A DNA stretch of 5,645 nt, from NCBI GenBank assembly GCA_016871655.1, contig VHCR01000104.1, forward strand, positions 1-5,645, given 5' to 3'. The notes beneath the pieces were generated by a model. The model saw only the letters and a list, made by a program, of their open reading frames with translations. It searched no databases and was not told where the DNA came from. This DNA comes from Verrucomicrobiota bacterium (GTDB taxonomy: Bacteria > Verrucomicrobiota > Verrucomicrobiia > Chthoniobacterales > UBA6821). Below are positions 1 through 5,645 of the stretch, in pieces (within the stretch, counting starts at the first letter, position 1; every line of letters begins with the position of its first letter). The position numbers were made by a program, and so were the translations under genes.

Positions 1-95
1 ATTTTGAAAATGAGGATTTTTTTACTCTAACCAATGTTTGAAGTAGGCTGCAGGTAAAAAATTGAAAATTCTATTAAAATCATACAGTCTAATTA
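1..95. other. A/T-rich sequence downstream of the last gene, no feature recognised
   Basis: This is the region after the stop codon of the 532-residue gene. It contains no convincing terminator hairpin. On the minus strand one ATG opens only 18 codons before a stop, so no pstA or other neighbour begins here. A short symmetric sequence (ATTTTGAAAAT) lies at the very edge and has no clear role. Confidence 0.5.
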
Positions 96-1694
96 TCAGA
101 CAGCATCTTCCAAAACTCCTGTAGCTCCATAGCCAGATTCTTTTGGAATGGATAGCAATGGTTGTTGTTGATGATCAGCAGCGGGAGAAGAAGCGTATGC
201 TTGAAACATTTTGATCAAGGCATCGAGCCCTCGTTCTTGAGCAGCCTGGACTGTTGCTGGAGACAATTTACCGGAAGGAATCTCTACTCCAAGATGTCCG
301 AGAAGCGTTTTGTAAGCTTTGATTTGTTCTTCCTCAGCAGCATCGCTATCAAAAGAAGCCATCACCTCTTTTAATAAAGGAGCGGCATCGATGGCATGAA
401 AAGCTTCAATCGCATTTTCAGAATCAGGATCTTTTCTGTAGCGATGGGTCAGCTCGATAAAAACACGATAAACCGGATCTTTGAAAAGATTGACGAGAGG
501 AGATTTTAAAAATTCGAAATTCTTAGCAAAGGCCCGAGCTTGAGCTCGAGCAATGCGAGATTCTGCCGCTGTTGGCTTCACAACAAGAGCCTCTTTTTCC
601 TGATCCGGAAGCCTCGAAGCCTCGTCAGGCTTGCTCGTTGCAGGAGGTTCAAAAGTTGCAAGATCTGTCTTTAATTGCTGCACTTTTTTTTGATCAGTTT
701 GAGCTGCCTCTTGATATATTCCAGCGGACTTGATTCCTATGTGCTCAAAAGCTCGATAAAATAAATAGTAAAGAAGTGTCGCTCCAATAAAAATAGTGGT
801 GCTCAAGAGTGCTTCATGGAGGATTTCTTTTTGCTCAATTTTACCCTTATGATGCCGATGCAAATTAATAATTCCACTACGCACCAAGGCTGCCACTAAA
901 TTAGGGACCTGCTCTTTCATCACTCCGACAAGGGCTCGCAGAGAAGGTTCTAAAAGTCTATTCGTGGAAGCTAATGCTTCTGCTTGCTCTTTTAGTGAGC
1001 CTTTACAAGCTTCACTTTCTAAAATCAAAGAAGCTCCTTTTTTCATCAGAGCACTGACTAAAACAAAAGCGATTGCTTCCGGAACCTTGGTAGCTCCAAG
1101 CGTAGGCAAAGCAATGGTGTAGTAGAAAAAATATTCAAGATCGATATATCTTCTAACTATTTCATCTAAATTTTTTGCGGCATTACGATGAGAAGGAGTT
1201 AGCAGAAGAGTCTCTGCCTTATCCCAAAAATAGGGTGAGTCGGCAATGGCCTCCACAATGTTGCCGAGCAGTCCCACTGGAAGGGTCACCCCATCCTGAA
1301 GCTGAAATAAAGATAACACTGAGTGGACCGCTGTTTCAGAAACAACCGTGTTAGCAAATCTTGCAGGATAGAAAGGATCGTAATGCGTGAGCGTTGGATG
1401 AGAGGCGTGCTCTACGTCAGAACTAGGAGAACTTGTTAAGGAACGACTCCCCTCGCTACTAGAATCGCGAAGAGGGTCTTCATGAATAGGTAAAAAAGAA
1501 CTCCCTGCGTCAGAATGGGCTGGACTACTTAATAAACGACCTTCTTCCATCTCAGAAACAGAAGATTCCACTTTGTGCTCCCCAAAAACTCCAGACGAAG
1601 AGCGAGAAATAGAATCGGAGGCGCTGGAAGTCATCCCCGCGTCGGAAAGAAGAGCGGCATCTGTTGAGGATGGAGTAGTACTTTGTAATTCCAT
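96..1694 (-). CDS. Unrecognised membrane-associated protein, Ser-rich N-terminus, paralogue of the upstream gene (532 aa)
   Basis: I do not recognise the family. The ATG at 1694 is preceded by AGGT placed almost against the start, so ribosome binding looks weak; the stop is TGA. Residues 1-100 are rich in Ser, Asp and Glu, look disordered, and contain no Sec signal peptide. A His-Tyr-Asp-Pro motif at 104-107 opens the conserved part. Residues about 184-225 are moderately hydrophobic and end in the block SALMKKGASLIL. Residues 298-314 form a strong candidate membrane segment. Residues 330-390 are charged and variable. The best conserved block is 395-445 (LKSPLVNL, YRKDPDS, NAIEAFHAIDAA), followed by a helical stretch to about 500 and a Tyr-Gly-Ala motif (522-524) near the end. 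The same layout recurs in the gene 41 bases upstream, so the pair arose by tandem duplication. Constrained paralogy over most of the length makes this a real gene. A host-directed effector or inclusion-membrane-like protein is possible but is inference only. Confidence 0.87.
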   Translation of the reverse strand: MELQSTTPSSTDAALLSDAGMTSSASDSISRSSSGVFGEHKVESSVSEMEEGRLLSSPAHSDAGSSFLPIHEDPLRDSSSEGSRSLTSSPSSDVEHASHPTLTHYDPFYPARFANTVVSETAVHSVLSLFQLQDGVTLPVGLLGNIVEAIADSPYFWDKAETLLLTPSHRNAAKNLDEIVRRYIDLEYFFYYTIALPTLGATKVPEAIAFVLVSALMKKGASLILESEACKGSLKEQAEALASTNRLLEPSLRALVGVMKEQVPNLVAALVRSGIINLHRHHKGKIEQKEILHEALLSTTIFIGATLLYYLFYRAFEHIGIKSAGIYQEAAQTDQKKVQQLKTDLATFEPPATSKPDEASRLPDQEKEALVVKPTAAESRIARAQARAFAKNFEFLKSPLVNLFKDPVYRVFIELTHRYRKDPDSENAIEAFHAIDAAPLLKEVMASFDSDAAEEEQIKAYKTLLGHLGVEIPSGKLSPATVQAAQERGLDALIKMFQAYASSPAADHQQQPLLSIPKESGYGATGVLEDAV

Positions 1695-1735
1695 ACCTAT
1701 TTTTAAACACTAAAATTTTTGATAAAACCAGACCA

Positions 1736-3220
1736 TTATACTTTTTCCTCACGAGCCCCGTCATCGTCACTAATAGCTCCATAACTTCCCCGATTCCCTT
1801 GTGCTGCTCCCAGTAACGAAAAGGGCTGATGAGAACGAGAAGCAGCATGACTTTGAAACATTTGAATAAGAGCTTCGATCCCTTTTTCTTGAATAGCTTG
1901 AATTTCCCCTGGAGTCATTGCTGTTGAAGGAACCTCAATTCCGAGATGTTGCAAAAGAATTTTGTAAGCGTTGATTTGGTCTTCACTGGTTTTATCACCC
2001 TCCAAAGAGCCTACCACCTTGTTCAAAAGATCAGCAGCATCAATAGCATGAAACGCTTCGATCGCATTTTTAGAATCAGGATCTTTTCTGTAATGGTAGG
2101 TCAGCTCGATTAACGAACGATAAATCGGATCTTTATAAAGATTCACCAGTGGCGATTTCAAAACTTCAAAGCTCTTGGAAAGAGATTGCACTCGTGCACG
2201 CTCAATCGGAGAAAGTAATCTCGATGGAGAACCAGAAACAAGAGCTTGTTGTTCTTCAAATCGCAAATGGCTATCTTCAGAGCTGGTGTTGAAGTCAGGA
2301 TAGAAAGTTCCAAGTTCTGTTTTTAACTCCTCTGCTTTGACTCGATCGAGGTCCGCTGGCTTTTGATACATCCCAGTAGATCGAGTTCCCAACTGTTCCA
2401 GCGCTCGATAGCAGGCATAATAAAGAAACGTGGCGATAATATAAACGGCTCCACTAAATAAGGTTTTATCGAGAGCTTCTTTAGCAGAAAATTTTCCTTG
2501 TTCATGCGCGTAGAGATTACTAACTCCGCTACGGCTCAGCGCAGCCACCAAGTCAGGTGTAAAGTCCCTCATCACTCGGAGAAGCGCCCTCAGTGAAGGC
2601 TGCAAAACTTCATCTGTCGAAACTAGCGCTTTTGCTTGCTGCTCGAGCGATCCTTTACACATCTCACTTTGCAACAATAACGATGCTCCTTTTCTCATCA
2701 GAGCACTTGCAAAAATAAAAGCACATGCTTCTGGAATCGTCGCAACACCTAGAGCAGGCCACGCGGTCGTGTAATAAGCAAAGTAACCAGGATCGATCAA
2801 TGTTCTAACAACTTTATCAAAATTTCTTGCTACATCCCGGCTTTCCTCATTTGGAAGAAGCGCCATGACCTTGCTCGAAACATAAGGCGAGGTCGCTAAA
2901 GCAAACGCAAGATTTCCTGCAATACCAGCTGCGATACAATTTTCAACAGGCATATTAAAAACATCGCTCACCAACGTTGCATAGATCAACGTATCCGAAA
3001 AAGTATTATTGGCCAGCACGACCGGATGGAGAGGATCGTAGTGACTGGGAATAGCACCAGCACAAGAATTCGTCGTAGGATGTGGCACCTCAGAAGCTTC
3101 AGCAATCTCTATATCGTGATCTCCAAAAGAAGCTGGCGAATCAGCAGGAGAAGTTGTCGCCCCGGAACTTCTAGAACCAGAAAATTCGTCAGCCCCGGGA
3201 TGAAGAGGCGCTAACTCCAT
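1736..3220 (-). CDS. Unrecognised membrane-associated protein overlapping pstC, paralogue of the downstream gene (494 aa)
   Basis: The family is not recognised. The ATG at 3220 lies inside the last codons of pstC (10-base overlap), and the sequence before it is A-rich with no Shine-Dalgarno motif, so translation may depend on coupling to pstC. Layout: Ser/Pro/acidic N-terminus (1-55), shorter than in the paralogue; His-Tyr-Asp-Pro at 60-63; hydrophobic stretches at about 95-110 and 143-183, including SALMRKGASLLL; a strong membrane segment at 254-273; a variable charged linker at 285-340; then the conserved block 353-402 (LKSPLVNL, YRKDPDS, NAIEAFHAIDAA) and a Tyr-Gly-Ala motif at 480-482 before an acidic tail. 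By eye, 39 of 50 residues in the conserved block match the downstream gene. No signal peptide, catalytic motif or nucleotide-binding motif is visible. It sits where pstA would be expected but bears no resemblance to a permease: it has one convincing membrane segment and no EAA loop. Confidence 0.88.
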   Translation of the reverse strand: MELAPLHPGADEFSGSRSSGATTSPADSPASFGDHDIEIAEASEVPHPTTNSCAGAIPSHYDPLHPVVLANNTFSDTLIYATLVSDVFNMPVENCIAAGIAGNLAFALATSPYVSSKVMALLPNEESRDVARNFDKVVRTLIDPGYFAYYTTAWPALGVATIPEACAFIFASALMRKGASLLLQSEMCKGSLEQQAKALVSTDEVLQPSLRALLRVMRDFTPDLVAALSRSGVSNLYAHEQGKFSAKEALDKTLFSGAVYIIATFLYYACYRALEQLGTRSTGMYQKPADLDRVKAEELKTELGTFYPDFNTSSEDSHLRFEEQQALVSGSPSRLLSPIERARVQSLSKSFEVLKSPLVNLYKDPIYRSLIELTYHYRKDPDSKNAIEAFHAIDAADLLNKVVGSLEGDKTSEDQINAYKILLQHLGIEVPSTAMTPGEIQAIQEKGIEALIQMFQSHAASRSHQPFSLLGAAQGNRGSYGAISDDDGAREEKV

Positions 3221-4155
3221 ATATTTTTTTGAGTTTTTTTTAAGATCAACTCTCCAATCAGATTCACCAGTAGCGTCATGAGAATCAAGAGCAGGGCAGC
3301 ATACATGAGGGCATTGATCTGCAGTCCATCAGCCTCAGCAAATTGGTTTGCAAGCAACGCTGACAAGGTATTCGAAGGAGAAAAAAGCGAAAACGTCAGC
3401 CGTTGACTATTCCCGATGAGCATTGCCACGGCCATCGTTTCTCCCATCGCGCGCCCAAAACCTAAAATAGCGGCCGCCACGACTCCTGGAGTCGCACACG
3501 GCAAGAGCACATTAAAAATCGTTTCCCATCGCGTTGCACCGAGGGCGTACGACCCTTCGCGTAAGACCATCGGAACAGCAACAAGAGCGGCCCGCGAGAG
3601 CGATGTAATAGTGGGAAGCACCATCAAAGCCAAAACGAGGCTTGCAGCGAGGAGCGAATTTCCATAGGCAGGACCTTGGAAAATCGGAATTGACCCTGCG
3701 TGCTGACTGATGCTGTCACCATATTTTTGAACTAAAGGAACGATCACAAAAATTCCCCAAAGACCGTAAACCACGCTAGGAATCGCTGCCAAGAGATCAA
3801 TGATAAAGCGCATCGCATGACGTACCGGAGAGGGAAGAAAATTTTCGCTCAAAAAAATGGCGATCGCCAAACCAAGTGGCAAAGCCAAAAGAAGGGCAAT
3901 CAAACTACTTGTCAATGTTCCCATGAGCATCGGCAAAACTCCATAGAGATCACGATTCGGCTGCCAATCCGAACGAATTATAAAGCGCCATCCGAAAGTT
4001 GTGATTGCAGGCCACGCCTTACTCAAAATTTCATAAAGGAGGAATCCCAACGTTGCGACGATCGTGATCGCCGCGAGGAAGCAGGCGATTCGGAGCAGAT
4101 CGATGCGAAAACGAAAGGCTGAAGACTGAAGGCTGAAGGCTGAAGGAATTTTCAT
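3211..4155 (-). CDS. pstC: Phosphate ABC transporter permease PstC
   Basis: PstC is one of two inner-membrane subunits that form the phosphate channel of the PstSCAB importer. With the ATG at 4155 the protein has 314 residues, close to the usual length of about 320. Six membrane segments can be seen, at roughly 24-44, 76-100, 117-143, 166-183, 223-247 and 282-304. The EAA loop that contacts the ATPase is at about 200-224 (EGSYALGATRWETI), followed by the PstC hallmark GRAMGETMAVAMLIGN at 234-249. A TTG at 4191 would add 12 residues in the same frame. I prefer the ATG, though neither start has a good ribosome site. Residues 3-14 (IPSAFSLQSSAF) are encoded by a 7-base tandem repeat, so the extreme N-terminus is not native permease sequence. 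The gene follows pstS, and its 3' end overlaps an unrelated unknown gene instead of leading into pstA. The C-terminus looks complete. Confidence 0.96.
   Translation of the reverse strand: MKIPSAFSLQSSAFRFRIDLLRIACFLAAITIVATLGFLLYEILSKAWPAITTFGWRFIIRSDWQPNRDLYGVLPMLMGTLTSSLIALLLALPLGLAIAIFLSENFLPSPVRHAMRFIIDLLAAIPSVVYGLWGIFVIVPLVQKYGDSISQHAGSIPIFQGPAYGNSLLAASLVLALMVLPTITSLSRAALVAVPMVLREGSYALGATRWETIFNVLLPCATPGVVAAAILGFGRAMGETMAVAMLIGNSQRLTFSLFSPSNTLSALLANQFAEADGLQINALMYAALLLILMTLLVNLIGELILKKTQKNIWS
4115..4147. repeat. 7-base tandem repeat, about 4.5 units, inside the 5' end of pstC
   Basis: On the plus strand the units are AAGGCTG, AAGACTG, AAGGCTG, AAGGCTG and a partial AAGG. Read on the coding strand this is TTCAGCC/TTCAGTC repeated, giving the peptide PSAFSLQSSAF. 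Since 7 is not a multiple of 3, the repeat cycles through all three reading phases, which explains the mixed Ser/Ala/Phe/Leu/Gln composition. It sits directly after the chosen pstC start, so repeat length changes would shift the frame of the ATG relative to the rest of the gene. Confidence 0.9.
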
Positions 4156-4247
4156 GCGTTTATCATCAAAGATATTCCAATAGTTTCTCAAACTTTTCTC
4201 ATTTCAAAAAAATTTTTTCTTAAGAAAAGCTGCAGGCCTTCAGTCTT
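4122..4247. repeat. 12-base inverted repeat linking the pstC tandem repeat to the pstS-pstC spacer
   Basis: AAGACTGAAGGC at 4122-4133 recurs as its exact reverse complement at 4236-4247. The second copy looks like a remnant of the same 7-base repeat family in opposite orientation, lying within the spacer between pstS and pstC. The pairing distance of about 100 bases makes a functional hairpin between the two arms uncertain. Confidence 0.6.
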
Positions 4248-4251
4248 TTCT
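4223..4251. other. Stem-loop in the pstS-pstC spacer, possible attenuator or mRNA-stability element
   Basis: The arms AGAAAAGCTG (4223-4232) and CAG-T-CTTTTCT (4241-4251) pair over 10 bases with one bulged base and an 8-base loop. In the direction of transcription (minus) the stem is followed by AAGAAAAAATTTTTTT, so a run of seven T lies shortly after it. The stem is A/T-rich and the T-run is not adjacent, so this is a poor classical terminator. It could lower pstC expression relative to pstS, a common pattern where the binding protein is needed in excess, or protect the 3' end of the pstS message. The spacer (4156-4279) holds nothing else that I recognise. Confidence 0.35.
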
Positions 4252-4279
4252 CTTTGCGTTCTTTTGCCTCTATTCTTTT

Positions 4280-5290
4280 TTATTTTAAGCTCGTCAAGGC
4301 TTCCTGCGCCTTCTGCACAACGTTAGCTGGCAGCGGGAGATAGCCCAACTGAGGCGCAATGAGCTGCCCAGTCGTCAAAGCATAGTTCATGAAATCTTGG
4401 AGAGCTGTTTTCTTTTCGGTGGGATACTCTTTTTTTAAAATAATCCAGGTGAATCCCGTAATCGGATAATTATCACGTCCCTTCGGATCGTACGAAAAAT
4501 CGCGAAGGTTCTGCGGCAATTGAATCGTAGCCAGCGATGCGGCTCCTGAAGCTGGGGAAGGGGCTACCAACTCTCCGGCCTTGTTTTCCAACGTCACCAT
4601 CGGCAGTTGATTATTTTTTGCAAAACCAAATTCCATATACCCAAAGCTTCCACGGGTCTGTTTGATGAGCGCTGTCACTCCATCATTCCCCTTACCAGAG
4701 AGGCCGACAGGCCATTTCACGGATCGTCCCACACCGACTTTCTCAGCAAACTCAGGACTGATCGCTGCGAGATGCCCTGTTAAAAGGGCTGTCGTCCCAC
4801 TTCCATCTGAGCGTGTCACGACGCTGATCGGAGGCAAGTTGCTCAGGGCTGCGATTCCGGGATTATTTTTGATAATTAGCGGGTCATTCCATGCTGTAAT
4901 TTTTCCCAATAAAATGCCGACATAGGCTTCGCGACTCAAATTGAGAGTAGGCACTTCCGGAAGATTGTAAGAAAAGACAATTGTTCCGGCTGTCGCAGGA
5001 ATCATGATGACGCCCTCCTTCACCTTTGCGATTTCTGGATCGCTCATCGCAACATCACTTGCACAAAAATCGGTCAACCCTTTAGTGAAATTATTCACCC
5101 CAGCTCCACTTCCGATCCCTTGATAATTGACAGCAATAGCCGGATGCTCTTGATGAAATTGAGCGGCCCAACGTTGATAAAGCGGCGCTGGAAAAGTCGC
5201 GCCCGAACCGTTGAGAATTGTTGTTGCATGTGATGTTGCCATAATCGCTAGCATCACCAACACTACCGCAAAAAAGATTGTTTTTTTCAT
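4280..5290 (-). CDS. pstS: Periplasmic phosphate-binding protein PstS
   Basis: PstS binds phosphate in the periplasm and delivers it to the PstC/PstA channel. Length (336 residues) is normal for the family. Residues 1-22 are a Sec signal peptide: Lys-Lys, a hydrophobic core, then Ser-His-Ala as the likely cleavage site. No lipobox cysteine is present, so the protein should be soluble, as in Gram-negative bacteria. Ligand-contact motifs known from E. coli PstS are all present: GSGATFPAPLY (28-38, Thr32/Phe33), GIGSGAGV (58-65, Ser61), CASD (76-79, Asp79) and TRSDGSGTT (159-167, Arg160, Asp162, Ser164, Gly165, Thr166). The substrate assignment is therefore firm. The ATG at 5290 is the only start that gives an intact signal peptide, although no Shine-Dalgarno motif precedes it. 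It is the first pst gene here, with a likely promoter just upstream. No PhoB-box-like direct repeat (CTGTCAT type) is visible in the 45-base upstream gap. Confidence 0.98.
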   Translation of the reverse strand: MKKTIFFAVVLVMLAIMATSHATTILNGSGATFPAPLYQRWAAQFHQEHPAIAVNYQGIGSGAGVNNFTKGLTDFCASDVAMSDPEIAKVKEGVIMIPATAGTIVFSYNLPEVPTLNLSREAYVGILLGKITAWNDPLIIKNNPGIAALSNLPPISVVTRSDGSGTTALLTGHLAAISPEFAEKVGVGRSVKWPVGLSGKGNDGVTALIKQTRGSFGYMEFGFAKNNQLPMVTLENKAGELVAPSPASGAASLATIQLPQNLRDFSYDPKGRDNYPITGFTWIILKKEYPTEKKTALQDFMNYALTTGQLIAPQLGYLPLPANVVQKAQEALTSLK

Positions 5291-5303
5291 ACGAGGAAGT
5301 CTT

Positions 5304-5333
5304 ATTCTACCGTGAGATAATGATCCGTGCCAA
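5304..5333 (-). promoter_or_regulatory. Candidate sigma-70-type promoter for pstS
   Basis: On the minus strand TTGGCA (5333-5328) and TAGAAT (5309-5304) are separated by 18 bases. Each differs from the consensus at one position. They fall wholly within the 45-base gap between the ligase stop codon and the pstS start. Transcription would begin roughly 6-8 bases after the -10 box, leaving only about ten bases before the ATG, which agrees with the absence of a Shine-Dalgarno motif. The match is suggestive, not proof. Confidence 0.4.
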
Positions 5334-5335
5334 GC

Positions 5336-5645
5336 CTAACGTTTCTCAGTCCACTCTGCCAATCGATACCGCTGACAGCTCAACTGATGGGCTGCTTCAA
5401 GCCACCTCTCTTTTTCCTCGATCAACGCTACGTCAGGAGCAAGTTGTTCCGCTAACGAAATAAAAAACTGTTTTGATTTTCCATCTTCTATCTTCCAGCT
5501 TCTATCTCCCAAATTGAGACTTCCCTGATAAAGCATCCGCCCTTGCGAACGACGTTGAGCGCCACCGACAATTTTTTTCCGGTCTAACATCACATCACAG
5601 GGACACGGTGCGATAAAGCAACTCTCGCCTACCGCTTGATCTTCT
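5336..5645 (-). CDS. Lipoate-protein ligase / octanoyltransferase family protein, C-terminal part (5' end outside window)
   Basis: The open frame runs in from the right edge and ends at TAG (5338-5336), giving 102 visible residues, so the N-terminal part is missing. The visible protein begins with EDQAVGESCFIAP, then the core RKKIVGGAQRR with the conserved Lys (codon 5575-5573) that contacts the acyl-adenylate in this fold, then LYQGSL, and ends in RYRLAEWTEKR. This arrangement is typical of the biotin/lipoate A/B ligase family, which attaches lipoate or octanoate to the lysine of E2 and H proteins in the cytoplasm. The cysteine in SCF (5620-5618) sits where, from memory, LipM-type octanoyltransferases carry their catalytic Cys, so transferase rather than ATP-dependent ligase activity is possible. 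Between LYQGSL and the following helix lies a peptide encoded by a 7-base tandem repeat. A GTG at 5593 is an internal codon, not the start, since the conserved frame continues upstream of it. Confidence 0.86.
   Translation of the reverse strand, partial: EDQAVGESCFIAPCPCDVMLDRKKIVGGAQRRSQGRMLYQGSLNLGDRSWKIEDGKSKQFFISLAEQLAPDVALIEEKERWLEAAHQLSCQRYRLAEWTEKR
5479..5506. repeat. 7-base tandem repeat, 4 units, inside the ligase gene
   Basis: Plus-strand units are TTCCATC, TTCTATC, TTCCAGC and TTCTATC, all fitting TTCNNNC. The same consensus describes the pstC repeat (TTCAGCC/TTCAGTC on its coding strand). On the minus strand this stretch encodes the peptide DRSWKIEDGK in a loop between the LYQGSL strand and the next helix, where an insertion should be tolerated. 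The 28-base length is not a multiple of three, so flanking bases must have kept the frame. Confidence 0.85.

Noticed and set aside
1..54. Terminator after the last gene (CTGCAG palindrome and GAG...CTC pairing)
   Set aside because: The pairings are only 3-6 bases and are not followed by a T-run in the direction of transcription.
108..200. A eukaryotic-type dileucine sorting motif near QQQPLLS in the tail of the 532-residue protein
   Set aside because: The required acidic residue four positions before the first Leu is a Gln, and the paralogue does not keep the Leu pair in the same context.
162..374. Plus-strand open frame of 70 codons inside the 532-residue gene
   Set aside because: It is antisense to the conserved paralogue coding sequence, resembles no known protein, and has no matching frame reported opposite the second paralogue.
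3416..4122. Plus-strand open frames (83 and 101 codons) opposite pstC
   Set aside because: Both are antisense to a certain gene. Their Arg/Thr/Gln-rich composition is what reading opposite a membrane protein produces.
4156..4191. TTG at 4191 as the pstC start
   Set aside because: It is a rarer start codon, lacks a clear ribosome site, and adds a 12-residue extension with no family support. It cannot be excluded.
5291..5335. PhoB box upstream of pstS
   Set aside because: No pair of CTGTCAT-like direct repeats with the right spacing is present in the gap.
5336..5593. Treating the ligase fragment as a complete 85-residue gene starting at GTG 5593
   Set aside because: The same frame continues upstream to the window edge with family-typical sequence (SCFIAP), so the GTG is an internal Val codon and the gene is cut by the window.

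Overview
All five coding regions in this window lie on the minus strand, so the window reads right to left. The right edge (5645-5336) holds the C-terminal part of a biotin/lipoate-ligase-fold protein, either a lipoate-protein ligase or an octanoyltransferase. After a 45-base gap comes pstS (5290-4280), the periplasmic phosphate-binding protein. Then comes pstC (about 4155-3211), one of the two membrane permeases of the high-affinity phosphate ABC transporter. The next gene starts inside the last codons of pstC (10-base overlap). It is not pstA but an unrecognised 494-residue protein (3220-1736), followed 41 bases later by a clear paralogue of 532 residues (1694-96). No pstA, pstB or phoU is present. 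The last 95 bases hold no recognisable gene or terminator.

The organism is a diderm bacterium. PstS has a plain Sec signal peptide without a lipobox cysteine, which fits release into a periplasm. Two 7-base tandem repeats read through coding sequence, in the 5' end of pstC and in the ligase gene. The pstC copy encodes a Ser/Ala/Phe/Gln-rich peptide that I associate from memory with Verrucomicrobia and their relatives. That, the ligase sequence style and the Ser-rich, membrane-segment-containing paralogues make the PVC superphylum (possibly an environmental chlamydia) a reasonable guess. It is only a guess.

Functionally, PstS captures phosphate and hands it to a PstC/PstA permease powered by PstB. 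Here only PstS and PstC are visible, so PstA and PstB must be encoded elsewhere or be absent. The two unknown paralogues are the most interesting content. They share a Ser-rich disordered N-terminus, a conserved hydrophobic middle with a strong membrane segment, a very conserved C-terminal block of about 50 residues, and a Tyr-Gly-Ala tail. Their overlap with pstC suggests co-transcription with the phosphate genes. Whether they act in phosphate uptake or merely sit there cannot be decided from this window.
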